Shown: piece after piece, positions 22,441-34,343 of the stretch
Layout of the letters: every line of letters starts with the position of its first letter
How positions within the stretch are numbered: position 1 is the stretch's first letter
DNA from: Pseudoips prasinana
Lineage: Eukaryota > Arthropoda > Insecta > Lepidoptera > Nolidae
Assembly (NCBI GenBank): GCA_951640165.1
Contig: OX621255.1
Span: 32,028,001 to 32,092,000 of the forward strand
Length of the DNA stretch: 64,000 bases
Direction of reading: 5' to 3'
Notes under the pieces: model-generated
Seen by the model: the letters and a program-made list of their open reading frames with translations, nothing else
Told to the model about the DNA's origin: nothing
The model's database searches: none
Position numbers and translations under genes: made by a program

Positions 22441-23470
22441 TACTTTTAAGGGTAACTGTTGCTTTTTTTTGGGAGGGGGGTTCCTCCGTTCTTTCTGGAG
22501 GAAACGCTTGGCTCATCAGCCCTAAGCCGAATCAATCAATCAAATCATTTATTGCTGAACATAGGCAGGTTTCCTTGTTCCTTGTTTGGGTTGTTATTGT
22601 ATTGTTTATTAATTAATGTTTTTCTATTTTTGAGTTTATGTTATGTTACTTCTTATATTTATTTTCGAATTTATTTATTACTTCGCTATAGATTGTTTGA
22701 TTAGTTTTAGATTATTATGATTAAGTTGATACTGTCTAGAGTTTTTATATGTTTCATATATATGGCTATTCTATTATTATCTACTACGTTGTTGCATACT
22801 TCATATCGTTTGTTTTAGTTATTTTAAATTTAGTTGTTTTTTTATTGGTGTTAAATTGCCAAAGCTCTTAGCCAGGTACTTGCATTTTTATATTTGTTTT
22901 GCAAAGTGTTTTGCTTTTCTTGACCTCTGTCCTTTTTTATTCTGTTTTCTGTTTCGGCACAATTGTCTAGATATTTGTCTTGGTATGTAATATAATATAT
23001 TTTAATATAGTTTGTAGTGTTTTATATATTAATATGATAATTATTATAAATACCTAGTAGTTTATGTGTTTAGTTTGTTGTTATATAATACATATACCTA
23101 AGTTATCGTTCCTTAACATCTGTCCTTTTTTGCAATTTTTATATATTTTGCATAATATATATTCTTACAAACCTTCTCTTGATTCTTTCCATCCTTCTTT
23201 TAATATTTATGTATATTCTTATAATTATGTATGTATATTATGTATCTTATTTTCGTGGTATTTCAGTTCAGATTTGGCTTTATTTGTATATCGTTCATTA
23301 CCATTATGCTTTCAATACAATTCATTTTTGCATTTGCTTCATTTTTCTGCTTATTCAGTAGACAATTGTGTCGATGATACACAACAGACCTGGTATGCGC
23401 TGTAGGGTCCAAGGTAACTGTTGCTTGTGTAGCGTAGGGTAAAGTCCCCACAGCGTGACTAACTGCTCCA
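22441..23470. other. T-biased region
   Basis: About 900 bp in which the + strand is strongly T-rich. The open frames here translate to Phe/Leu/Tyr/Cys-rich strings and look non-coding. Similar words (GGTAACTGTTGCTT) occur at both edges, about 22450 and 23412, so it may be an old element. Confidence 0.45.
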
Positions 23471-23595
23471 GTTATACACGGTGTATTATTGGTATTAGTA
23501 AGGTTGTCCTTATAGAATGATTAGGCACAGATTTACCGAGCAATATCTTCTATACATTTGGAAATACCAGAGTAACTAAAAGTAGACTTTAGAGA

Positions 23596-23631
23596 AAAAA
23601 TAAGCTCTGTGCTCCTACAGAGCTTATTTTT
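23596..23631. repeat. Short perfect inverted duplication
   Basis: 15-bp arms (AAAAATAAGCTCTGT and its complement) with loop GCTCCT. Confidence 0.85.
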
Positions 23632-23956
23632 ATTATTCATTATAATAGATACATCATCAACTTAACACTAAACATTTGAAGATGACAAGTTGTTTTTATA
23701 AAAGACAAGGTGCGCATTATGTAAAGATGTCCTTAACATGATGAAACATGTAATTCAGGGACACAAAGCACACAGACTCAGAATTAATGTATATGGGGCA
23801 CCCAAATAGTTGAAATATGCGGGGCTCGATCGAGGAGTACCTCGCAGTCGTTTTATTGTGAGAAAAGAGGGTTAGTGGCGGCTACGGAATAGACCACAAA
23901 AGAGGTAGACTAGTTCGTAGAATTGGAATGTAGTGATGCTATCACTTTTGAATAAT

Positions 23957-24207
23957 CATAATATAATAATATTTAGGGACATTGTCACACAGATCATCCT
24001 AGCCCCAAACTAAGCAAAGCTTGTACTATGGGTACCAGGCGACGATATACATACTTATATAGATAGATAAATACTTATGTATACATAGAAAACATCCATG
24101 ACTCAGAAACGAATATTCGTGCTCATCACACAAATATTTGCACTTACCGGGATTCGAACCCAGGACCTTCGTAGGCAGGAGCACTACCAACTAGGCTACG
24201 GTGATCG
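23957..24207 (-). mobile_element. SINE-1 copy
   Basis: Full-length apart from a 10-bp deletion in the head beside the B box, where the segment between CCAGGACC and TTCGTAGGC is shortened. Confidence 0.85.
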
Positions 24208-24449
24208 TCAATAGAATAGAGATGGCAGTGATGCTATCAATTTGGAATGCAGAGATGCTTCTTAATTGCTTATGGCTTAGCTACCGCTATACTTATTAAA
24301 TGAGCTACACGTAGCGTGAGTACCTAATTCATAAAGAGACAATCAACTTAAACACGCTGTAAGAACATCATCTTAACTACCTACTCACAAAAATTATTTA
24401 ACTACCTACATACAAAGTGCTTTAGTTTTTCCGTTGCGCATGTATTCAC

Positions 24450-25143
24450 AATAATAATAATGTCTTAGGACATTATTTACACACCGCCATCTGATCACAA
24501 ACTAAGCAGAGCTTGTACTATGGAAACTAGACAACTGATATACTACTTTTTTTGTAAATACATACTTATACACGGTTAATTTTTGAAGGTTTTAATCCGA
24601 TGGACAGGAGGTTTATCTTACCAAGTACTATTCATTAGTTATTAATTTTACAAGATATCTCTAAAATTAAAAAAAAAACGGAAGGTGATAATGTAATACT
24701 CACATAGTGCGTGAAACCAATAGTAACGTTTTAGTTAACTACTCGTATACGCTAACGTAAGTACCTACCTACGCGGTCCGGTCGAACGACTGAGGTCATT
24801 GACTCGCTCAGCTGTAGTAGGACTGTCTTAAACTGTCTCTGAATGAAAGTACGTACTTACTAATGGTTCTCATAATGTTTTCTCTGAAGCACGACTTGAT
24901 TCGAGTTGATAAGAAAAATTAATTTTATATGTTAATTTTATCTACACAAATCGATAGTGTTTCATGCACCTTATCACCCCTGCAAGGCATGTAAACGATC
25001 ATCATGTAACCGTGTATAGATAATTACACCCAGACTCGGGACAAACAGACATATTCATGCACACACATATCTATCCCGGGTAGGAATCGAAAACACGACC
25101 CGCGGCGTGAAAGGCAAGTATTTGCCGACCACGCAAACAGGCC
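24450..25143 (-). mobile_element. SINE-2 copy split by a 444-bp element
   Basis: SINE tail and body at 24450-24570, head at 25015-25143 (GGAATCGAAAACACGACCCG). The two halves join cleanly when the insert is removed, apart from a TA or TATA duplication. Confidence 0.85.
24571..25014. mobile_element. 444-bp TIR element (CACGGTTA ends)
   Basis: Starts CACGGTTA and ends TAACCGTG, flanked by TA/TATA. It is a non-autonomous DNA element inserted in a SINE. No ORF; superfamily not assigned. Confidence 0.7.
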
Positions 25144-25334
25144 ACCAAAATCACACACACATGACACACAAACCACAATCCGCGCCATTAAATGTATTTT
25201 CTGTAAAGCCAGAAGGAAACCAACATGAATTACCGTATTATAGTCATATTTGTTATATTTGGCAAAATACAAGCCTGTATTGTGTATTGATCTATCAGTT
25301 AGACCCATTTTAATTGGTTTTACATTTTCATCCG

Positions 25335-25377
25335 ATAGCTAGTCTAATTGGGAAACTATCCCAATTAGACTAGCTAT
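25335..25377. repeat. Perfect inverted duplication, 5-nt loop
   Basis: 19-bp arms (ATAGCTAGTCTAATTGGGA and its complement) separated by AACTA. Confidence 0.9.
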
Positions 25378-25952
25378 AGTGTAGTTTTTAACATTTTCAT
25401 AAAAAATACGTAATACAAAATATGTACATACGTTTAAAAGTTACAGATTTTATTGGTAGGAACCGAAGGTTATATGACGTTATGTTATTCAATGATAATA
25501 TTGCATCACATTTGCAATCGATGGATGCATTATAAAATTGTACAGAACTACGTTTTTGGCACTTACTTACAGCCACATGACTCACATAAATACAAACAAA
25601 CCGACTATCGTAGGTGTTTTTATAAAATACAAATGACCGATGACTATTTTATACAGTCATATTTACATTCCGGAAACTATTCATCAGTCTATTCTGTCAT
25701 TAACGCGAGCGATACCTCTGGCAATAAATACTCTATTGGGTAAAGAGGCCCTTCTCAAACAATATCTTCAGTTTATTGCACCTAATGCGGTTGCCTTATT
25801 CGGTCCAAACCTTTAGGACCAAAAGTATTTTTATTCCTCTTTTTCTTTTTGCTGGCTGTACTTTTCTGTTGTGTAAATGTAACCAAGAGATTTTAGTCTT
25901 TATCCTCAAGTGTTAGTAGCTATTTTTGTGCGCAGCAGGTATTGTAAGTGCG

Positions 25953-25960
25953 TATATAAA
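25953..25960 (+). promoter_or_regulatory. TATA box of a candidate promoter
   Basis: TATATAAA lies about 130 bp upstream of the ATG at 26087. The DNA in between is unusually G-rich and repeat-free (GAGAAGGGGGACGACTTGG), like a 5' UTR. No consensus initiator is seen at +1. Confidence 0.4.
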
Positions 25961-26086
25961 GAGAAGGGGGACGACTTGGAGTGTTTTAACAGGGTTGTTG
26001 TTGTGGCAGTGCAGTGCTGAGCAGTGGTCAGTGGAAGTGTGATCTAGTGAACGGCTACTCTTAGCAATATTAGTGACTCTACAGTA

Positions 26087-26118
26087 ATGTCTAGAATTAT
26101 CGGTTCATATTCATATTG
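26087..26118 (+). CDS. Candidate first coding exon, gene unknown
   Basis: ATG at 26087 encodes MSRIIGSYSY plus two bases of the next codon, then the near-consensus donor TTG|GTAAGT. It is preceded by a TATA box at 25953. The downstream partner exon was not found. Phase 2 does not match the poxin exon at 53470, where such a splice would give an immediate TGA. It may be chance, a 5' exon with a short upstream ORF, or the start of a gene whose remaining exons I missed. Confidence 0.3.
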
Positions 26119-26350
26119 GTAAGTTATTTTCTTAAATATTTGGTGTATTTAACATGCGGCGACAAACTTGAGATGTACTGAGATAGTCCGTTTCAAGATT
26201 TAGTTTGGTGGTAACTAAAATTAGGGTCTAAAGTAGAATATATACATTTCAAAGTTCTTTCGGGTTCTACCTGCTTCAGTAGAATTGCTTGACGCTGGAC
26301 TTACGTACTTACTTCTGAGGATGGTAGTTATCAAGTTTAACCAACTTATT

Positions 26351-26606
26351 AACGACTAGCAGTGCCCGCGGACTTCGTTCCGCGTTATAAATATTTTTGT
26401 CCCTGCCCGTTTGTCCCGCGTAATACTTCAGGTTAAAAGTTCGGGATAAATAAGAACTATGATGATGAATCATAGCCTATGACACTCCACAATAACGTAG
26501 CTTTCTATTAGTGAAATGATTTTGAAAATCGGTTCAGTAGATTCAGAGATTACCCCTTACAACGTCACAAACTCACAAACGTTACCTCTTTATAATATTA
26601 GTATTG
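26351..26606 (+). repeat. Repeat A-related element
   Basis: Starts ACTAGCAGTGCCCGCGGAC and ends CTTTATAATATTAGTATTGA. It has the same architecture as repeat A but a different body, including GAAAATCGGTTCAGTAG. Confidence 0.65.
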
Positions 26607-26761
26607 ACTACAACTTCTTTATTTAAGCAAAGAAAAGGAAGATGAAGAATCAAGATGGTGCCCGCACTAGGTTACTAAAACCCAGTATTGCGGTTGAACT
26701 TATGAATTATATTTGCAAATCTTGTACAAAAAACTAACCCAAACTCAGAACAATAATTGAC

Positions 26762-27030
26762 GAGCCGGTTGGCGTGGTTAGTAGATACTTGCCGTTCACG
26801 CCGCAGGTTGTGGGTTCGATTCCCATTTCCCACTCAAGACAGATATTTGTGTGAATGAACACGTCTGTCTGCCCTGAGTCTGGGTGTAATTATCTATATA
26901 AGTATGTATTTAAATAAGGAGGATGTGTAGTATATCAGTTATCTGGTTTCCATAGTACAACCTCTACTTAGTTTGGGTTCAGATGGGCTGTGTATGAATA
27001 ATGTCCCAGGATATTATATATTATTATGGG
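26762..27030 (+). mobile_element. SINE-2 copy
   Basis: Full-length sense copy: head GGTTGGCGTGGTTAGTAGAT, B box GGTTCGATTCCC, body CATAGTACAACCTC, and tail TCCCAGGATATTATA. Confidence 0.85.
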
Positions 27031-27636
27031 TTTTTTTGTTATTGGTCACGTAAATATTTAACGAGGTGACGATTACTATATAGCGTCCACCTTTGTTAAC
27101 ACCTATTCCTAATTTTCCTTCCTCGGGGTGGGAATCACACTAAGATTGTTTTAACTCAATATAAATATCCACTACGAGGATACCGTTATGTTTATATGGA
27201 TGAACAGAAAAGTTGTGACTCTCAAAAGAACAATAATAATACGGGACATATTTAATTAAAACAATCAAATAAATAGGAGGCCATTTAAAACGGCTTATTC
27301 CGGTTTTTCCCCCTGAAATTCCCCCTTAGGGGGGAAAACCGGAATAAATAAAAATGTATCCAGATTTCCCCCCTGAGAATCCCCCTTAGGGGGGAAAATC
27401 GGAATGAAAACAAAATAAGTCCAGATTCCCCCCTAGTAGTCCCCCTTAGGGGGGAAAACTGGAATAGAAAAAAAAATGATCCTAAAATCCCCCCTCAGGA
27501 ATAATAAAGTTTATAGTGAAATTCTTTTGTGTTATTAAAGTTTAAATAGACTTTTAAATTTTAGTTTAAATAGACTTTTACATTTTAGTTTTATAGCAGT
27601 AATGCATAAATTTAATCTCAAAATTCTTTAATCCAA

Positions 27637-27755
27637 CAGTGTCTATCGTTCGTATCTCAATGGCAGATCGCCTACCCCAGTTTGCTAGAGGTACTGGATC
27701 GAGACACGTCGCCAGACGATTAATTTATGATTTCTCATTTTTGAGATTAAACACA
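27637..27755 (+). mobile_element. SINE-5 copy inside fold-back element
   Basis: tRNA-like head with GGCAGATCGCCTACCCC and GGATCGAGACACGTC, the tail continuing into TTTCTCATTTTTGAGATTA. Other copies are at 47872 and 56365. Confidence 0.6.
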
Positions 27756-28465
27756 CATGCCGCTGATTTATTACTTATATTATTCGCAAGTGCGTTTATT
27801 TATTTTATTGATATAATGTGATACTCCTCACGCTACGCTGCAGCAACAATATTAAGGTTTAATCACGAAAAATAACAGTAACCTCACATGGATGCACAGG
27901 CAAAAACATTAATAACTTTTAGAAAATCAAGATTGATCATACATCGTTACCTACTTTAAATTACAATTAGTGGATGTTTACCTGGAAACGAAACCGCAAC
28001 TTTATGTTGTCTAGATCATAAACCACGTGCGCTCCGCACTTGTTTCTGGTGGGTTACTTACATTATAGATATTTATGATCTTATTGTTTACAACTAATGC
28101 AGGTAAAGGATGAGCCGCTTTCTGTCATTTTAATTTTTAAGTTAGTTAAATCTCTCACCGAGTACATCGTAGCACCTAGTCTTGACAAAAATATTAAAAT
28201 TATGGCTTCCACCTCTCGTGATATACCAGTGCTAAATTATATATATATATAAAAAAAATAGTAAAATTATTTTACGTGCTGGTCACCAATTGTGCTACAA
28301 AAAAGTTACAAAAATGGATCAGATGTGTGGGGATGTGTGACCCGCAAGAAATTTTTTATTTTTGATTATATTCTTAAGTAATTAGGTGTAAGTATGTTTA
28401 TCAATTCGCAAACCCAACGGTTTTATCATGCCCATACTCACAAGTATCCATGTATGTGCATTAAC

Positions 28466-28640
28466 TTTTTAGGGTTCCGTAGCCAAATGGCAAAAAACGG
28501 AACCCTTATAGATTCGTCATGTCTGTCTGTCTGTCTGTCCGTCCGTATGTCACAGCCACTTTTTTCCGAAACTATAAGAGCTGTACTGTTGAAACTTGGT
28601 AAGTAGATGTATTCTGTGAACCGCATTAAGATTTACACAC
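28466..28640 (+). repeat. Repeat P 5' fragment
   Basis: GGGTTCCGTAGCCAAATGGC through GTGAACCGCATTAAGATT, including a CTGT/CCGT microsatellite. It is nearly identical to 48010-48180. Confidence 0.8.
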
Positions 28641-29338
28641 AAAAAATTATTTAATTCATTTACATCGTGGGTTCGTTTTATATCGCATTTTACTGTTTTT
28701 CTTTTTTTTTTGATATTTTATTTAGCAATTGCCAAAAATGTAGTTTTTTTATGTATCTATCAATGTTTTTCCTTTAAGAAAACTGTATTATTGTTATATT
28801 TAGTAAGGGATATTATTTAAGTATGAGAAACTTTTAACCATATTCTAAATTGGTCAGGTTTTCTAGGTAAAAAGAATTACTAAAGTATAGTATTTTAATT
28901 ATAAGTTCTACTAAAAATCAACCGAATTTCATTCATGTCCTTTATTGTGATTATTTTTCCTCTTCAGCACATTTTATTACAAAATTCTATGAATAAAAAA
29001 AGACTGATTATTTATACATTACATGGTTGTTTCTTTGTTTCTTACATTCATGATATATATTGATTTTCTCGAGCTTTAATTACATTAGTTCCAGTTTTCT
29101 CCCCTGAAGGAATTCTCTCAAGGGGGAAAACTGGATATGTAAAAATGACAAGGGGACTTTCTGGATGGTTTTTAAATTAGTGTCCAGTTTTCCCCCCTGT
29201 AGAAATTCTCTCAAGGGGGAAAACTGGACTATGTTAAAATGACAAGGGGACTTTCTGGATGCTTTTTACATTAGTGTCCAGTTTTCCCCCCTGAGGGGGA
29301 TTCTCTCAAGGGGGAAAACCGGAATAAGCCTTTAAAAC

Positions 29339-30345
29339 TACCTGAAATAAAGACTTGGTCATCAAATCTGATCACTTGAAACCAAAAAGCAAAACCGTTA
29401 GGTATATAGCCTTTCTTTGTTGTTTAGATACCTACTGAAAACCCGGAAATTGGTTTAGTTTTAGAGGCAGAAGCAGGAGGGTGGGGGCCTCAATATTTGC
29501 GATGTGTGCGATGACAGCGAGGCAGTAATAGGTGTTAAATGTTGGTGAGTGAACCATGTGACATCATGAGTGTGATGGAATAAAAATTGCCCCTGTCTTT
29601 GTGTCCACATGTATTGTCAAAGTGGTTATTTAACAACACTTGAAGCAAAAGCTTTGTACCGCTTTTTACGAAAATTAGGCGGACAAAATTTAATGTTCTA
29701 AATTCCATACTCCTCAGAATGGAATTTAGAACATTAATTTTTATACTATGGAGAAGTGCAGAAAGTTAATAGTTTTATATAATAGGCATTAGAAGTAAAT
29801 TATTTTAATAAAATAAACTTTACACACATTACCATGCTTTAGAAAATGACAAACTGAGAAGAGAAGACAACCTGAGTGTCAAAACTCAGAAAATATTAGG
29901 TAATATTATTTGACTTTAATGTCTGTAGTCTTTGACAAACAATAGAACCTTAATGGTCGAATTTCAAACAAGTGCGATCTCTAGTAGGTTTTAATATGTA
30001 TTTTTAACAGTCGATATTTATAGTTTAAGATATATTTTACTACATTTTGTTTGATGATGGTTCAGTCTATATTTACAGTAAGAATTCAATAAGTATTATT
30101 ATTACAGCATGGGGCATATACTGTAATAATAATATTAAACTATTACCTAAATGGGAATAATAAAGTTACTAAATGGACGCTTGTGAGTGATACCGAGTTA
30201 CCGAGGCCGCGAGGTGTCAAGCGTCAGTATGCAACGGTAAAGGCTTACAAACCGGTAAAGAACTATTGCCTCAGACTTATTAATACTCGGAAGATGATCT
30301 TCAATCATTTAAATACAATTAAGGAATTAAATAACTTAATAGAAT
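29339..30345. other. Spacer with perfect inverted duplications
   Basis: No gene. Contains a 19-bp inverted duplication at 29690-29708/29719-29737 (TTAATGTTCTAAATTCCAT, 10-nt loop) and a 13-bp one near 30102-30132 (ATTATTATTACAG). Confidence 0.65.
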
Positions 30346-30347
30346 TG

Positions 30348-30472
30348 AATATAATACTCTTTATTGTACACACAAGCAGGATAAATAAGTAGGACTAAAA
30401 ATAATACAATCTAGTACAATGGGCGGTCTTATCGAATTAAGCGATTTCTACCGGACAACCTTTGAATGGATG
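30348..30472 (-). repeat. LINE 3' UTR end (family Z)
   Basis: On the minus strand it contains AAAGGTTGTCCGGTAG, GACCGCCCATTGTAC and GTGTACAATAAAGAGTAT, with an ATTC-type tail. The matching sense copy is at 47700-47828. Confidence 0.65.
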
Positions 30473-30970
30473 GACAAATGAAGAAGTGGATAAAAATGTG
30501 TATAATAGTGAAAAGGGGCATACCAAATACATGGGAGGTATGTCTACATATACGATAAATGTAAATACATACATAAACATAATATATATATTCTTTAAAA
30601 TACAATTCACTGTATAACACCTTTAATACAAGTTATTATTATAACTTAGCAAAGGTGCTAGTTACGACACACTTTAATGCTTGTTTTTATTTAGTGTAAG
30701 CCAAATGGTATGACTGTTTTTGTATAAGTGTTAAATATTTTATGCAAATAAACTATTATTATTAAAAAAACAGGTATATAAAAAATACATAAATAATATA
30801 TTAAAGAGCAAGGATCTTTACAAACGCAGGTAGTGTTCTTGAACACCTTTATTTAACGTGGCAACACTTTTGGCATAAATTATTTACCAGTGGTATTACA
30901 GAAAAATATTAATTATGAGACCTAGGCTAGAAGCATGTTAAGTCCTCGTTCCTGGTTTTTATGAGAACAT

Positions 30971-32073
30971 ATAAGTACCTGGGTCAAATATGGCCACCTT
31001 AAGCTTTGAAGATAATTTTCTCATACCTACTTACCTACGACAGGTCTATTAACGCTTATGTCGTTTGGTATAAAATCTATTCTAACTAACATACGTACAT
31101 GTAAATTAGGATCTATTTGGAGTTTTCAGTTAACGTAATTTTTTAAAAAGGAGGACTTGGCCATATTTCCGATAGTGTCGGTAAATATGCCCATAGTTTG
31201 GCCATATTAACTGTATGAAATAAAACAAATTATAATTTTCTGTTTTTGGGACTTATTACTAAGTGGAATAAAACCAAATAAGCTTATTTTAAAGTTTTAT
31301 AATTGTTAAATAAAGTTTATAAAAAAAAACAACAAAAAGAATAAACAAAAAGAATAAACAAAAAGGAAAATAACAATAGGAATCCTCTTGCCTATTCATT
31401 AAAACAAACTTACTGCGACAATTAAGTAAATCTTTGGTAGTTAATAACTTATAATCGACTTAAAACAAACTAAGAATTAAACAAAAACCTATTTCTTATT
31501 AATTAAAAGAAACTGAATAGGATAATGAGATCAATTAGGTATTTTTTTGTATCAATTCACTCCGTACGGCTGATATAGCTCATTTCATATTAGCGTCACT
31601 CCAACGTCCTCGCAAACCCTTGGATATGTAACGCGGCGGCCATGATCTAAAACAAAAATCAATGTATTTTGTTGCACAAATTTTCATATCGAAAATATTG
31701 CCACTTGATTGCCATATTTGCAGTATGTGTCGAAGTTTTCAATTGTACTTATCTAACATAAATACACAAAAAAAAACAGGAATTAAATCTGCATAAACTT
31801 ATCAACTTGAGGCCCCAAAGAATAATATACAACAAGTACATAACAGAAAACATTGATAAATATCAGAAGAATTTTTAGCATAACGCCTCCATTCCTGAGA
31901 AATGGCACAGCCGGACTGGTGAGGGGTGCGCAGCAGATGACACGCGTTTCTTACTTTATGCACACATAGTCCTTCCCGCTCATGCATACGGTGTAGGCAG
32001 GGTTACAATAGTTTGGTAGATTATAGGTAGTGGCCATATTAATCGGCTGGTCATATTTGACCCAGGTACTTAT
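30971..32073. mobile_element. 1.1-kb TIR element with GGCCATAT motifs
   Basis: Inverted termini of 22 bp (core ACCTGGGTCAAATATG) at 30971-30992 and 32052-32073. GGCCATAT-type words recur inside at about 31158, 31199 and 32031. No transposase ORF. The centre includes a small tandem repeat AGAATAAACAAAA (31330-31372). Confidence 0.75.
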
Positions 32074-32329
32074 GACCGTTCACACATATGCGATCGTTAC
32101 AGGTTGTTGAAAGCCTAAAATAATTGGATACCTGGAGTAACCATTTTGGTTAATGGGTGGTTAATGATAGGTGTAGGAGCCAGAGGGCAGTTACCGCAAC
32201 GGGTTAAGCATCTTCTACAACCGTCAATTCCAACGGAAATTCGAAAAAGTAAAATAATAATAACGGTCACTAAACCTCAAATAAAATCATTCACCAGGAA
32301 AAATTCAGTTGTCTAAATATAAAGTCCAA

Positions 32330-32720
32330 AATAAAGGGGTCACAGAATGCCATCGAGATTTTTTGTGACCTTTTAAAAGCATTTGATTGCGTTCACCATG
32401 ACGCTTTTACGGAAATTACAACTCTGTCGTAAGAGAAGTTGCGATTGAAGTAGGTACTGTCCTCTTACCTTCATCAAATAGTTCAGTGAACTTCAGTGTG
32501 TCGATGTAGGTGAAGTTAAGTCAGATGATTTGGACGACACTTAAGGCGTGCCCCAAGGTCCATTCTTTGCACATTTTATGTGATAAGACGGACTGCACGG
32601 ATGGACTAGTTCTAAAATTTTTTGTTTTGATCGATATTACGGTAAACTAACTATAGTGATTAATTATGAGCTTGATACGTAAAAGTATGATAGTACCCAA
32701 GTACTGAACAAATTTTATTA
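32330..32720 (+). pseudogene. Decayed LINE RT fragment plus repeat S
   Basis: LLKAFDCVHHDAF (RT motif A region) is readable at 32365-32410, and a GVPQGS-like trace GCGTGCCCCAAGGTCC lies near 32547, in different frames with stops. From about 32585 it runs into repeat S, ending CCCAAGTACTGAAC. Confidence 0.7.
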
Positions 32721-32721
32721 T

Positions 32722-32926
32722 CCTAACTAATATTATAAATGCGAAAGTAACTCTGTCTGTCTGTTACTCTTTCACGCCAAAACTACTGAACGGATTTGAA
32801 TGTAATTTGGTATACAGATGGTCTAGACCCTGAGAAAGATTATAGGCTAATTTTTTAGTTAGGATAACACATAGGCCATATTTTATAAAGTTTAACGCGG
32901 GTAAAACCGCGGGGCACAGCTAGTAT
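32722..32926 (-). repeat. Repeat A copy
   Basis: Complete minus copy from TAATATTATAAATGCGAAAG to GGGGCACAGCTAGT. Confidence 0.8.
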
Positions 32927-33429
32927 CATTATAAAGCGACGCCATTATACCAAATTACGCCCCCAGATAAGGTTTTACGACATTATCACATGCTTCACCA
33001 GTCTATTGATACGCGGCTTGTTTTTGTGGCTATCGGGTTGATGAATAAATAAAGTCCAAAGACGCTACGGAACCTTCGCTACGTAAGTACGACTCGTATT
33101 TGGCAGATTTTGTTAATTTCACAGATGTCCCCGAGATCCCAAGAACAAATACATTGAGTATAGGGATGCCCCTAAAAATAATTGAGGAATATTTAACATT
33201 TCAGCCTATATAGTAGATAATATTCTTAGGTACTTAATAAATAACACACAGAAATATAAGGCCGGTTTAAACTGGTGTTAAAAGTGTTTATTTTATTGTA
33301 ATTATAAGATTCAAATTTAATTTAATAAGTAAAAAGTACAATTATATTTATTTATTGATTAGTATTAAAATTTAATTAATAAATTACAATTCAACTTTAA
33401 ACTAACTTTTATAAATTTTAAGCTATTAT

Positions 33430-33505
33430 CGATCATCATCATCGTGATCATATCAGCGAAAGAAGTCTACTGCTGGACAAAGGCCTCCCCCAAGGAAAAA
33501 AGCCA
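33430..33505 (-). repeat. LINE-W 3' tip
   Basis: ATCATCATCG... then CTGCTGGACAAAGGCCTCCC, antisense. Confidence 0.65.
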
Positions 33506-33538
33506 ATATGAATATCAGCATACAATTACTTGTACCTA

Positions 33539-33859
33539 TAGTAGGGGCAATTTAATAGATCACATTTGACATCAGTCAGTTACTAGTAAAGTTAATTGAC
33601 TTTGTTTGATGTCAAATGATGTTATTTGGTAATTGTTACAATAAAGATAAATCGTAATTGAAAAAAATTCAGCAAATGTGCAGTTCTAACTGTGAAAAAA
33701 TAAAATAACTTGAGAGGTGTCAAGGGACACCCGGATGGAACGAAGTTATTTCTTATTATTTATTATGTACAAAAAACCTGTATACACTCAACAAAAATAA
33801 TCATCGCGACACCACACTGTTCAATGAAAATAGAAATGAAAATATCTGGCTTGCTTTCT

Positions 33860-33897
<38 letters not shown>

Positions 33898-34079
33898 AAC
33901 ATGCGCACGCCGCACAGCTGCAAAAAGTGTCGTGACAACTTTTCGTAAGATTTTTTCCCGTCTAGCCCCCTTTCACAACGCGCGATTAGGAACTTTGTTC
34001 CAATAATATTCCATGCCCTCCGGTTAAGGTTACGTTTGATAAAAGTTCAAATGTGATCTATTAAATTGGCTCTACTATA
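33539..34079. mobile_element. 540-bp TIR element carrying repeat F
   Basis: Inverted ends AGTAGGGGCAATTTAATAG.../...CTATTAAATTGGCTCTACT, about 30 bp, with TATA flanks on each side. The interior includes repeat F (33707-34005). Confidence 0.75.
33707..34005 (+). repeat. Repeat F
   Basis: About 300 bp shared with 57417-57705: CTTGAGAGGTGTCAAGGGAC, a GA microsatellite, and ends GGAACGAAGTT/AACTTTGTTCC that are inverse of each other. In the other location it lies in a different transposon within a poxin intron. Confidence 0.85.
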
Positions 34080-34343
34080 GGTACATATGTAATTAGGTAC
34101 TATATTTCATTATACTCTAAACATTTAAGTCTAAGTACCTAACTTAAATTAATGCAATGAAATGATGTATTAAAATTATAATACAATAATTCAAAATAAC
34201 AAACAATTAAACTAAGAAAATCCCTAATTAATTTTAACTGATGTATGCAATGTGAAATGAACGTTGTGAATGAATTAAGATTTAAAGCTATCAGTGTTTT
34301 TCACACACGCATGATATATGATAACGTAACGTAGACCTACATA

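Larger units (their letters stand above)
27292..29330. mobile_element. 2.04-kb fold-back transposon with hairpin-array ends
   Basis: Bounded by the 8-bp target duplication TTTAAAAC (27284-27291 and 29331-29338). The ends are GGCTTATTCCGG and CCGGAATAAGCC. Each end is an array of short hairpins of the form CCGGTTTTCCCCC...GGGGGAAAACCGG: about 3.3 units of 60 bp on the left (27298-27500) and three units of 92-95 bp on the right (29090-29322). The interior holds a SINE-5 and a repeat P piece and no transposase. An 8-bp duplication is characteristic of hAT and P-type elements; the family here is not identified. Confidence 0.9.

Noticed and set aside
23064..23405. 113-codon open frame
   Set aside because: Composition follows the T-rich strand bias (Phe, Tyr, Leu, Ile, Cys); no domain, no splice or promoter context.
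25453..25743. 96-codon frame upstream of the 25953 TATA box
   Set aside because: AT-driven, no recognisable domain, no splice sites; probably chance.
27298..27500. CRISPR-like regular repeats (60-bp period)
   Set aside because: Units are inverted hairpins at the end of a transposon with an 8-bp duplication in an insect genome; spacers are A-rich and similar.
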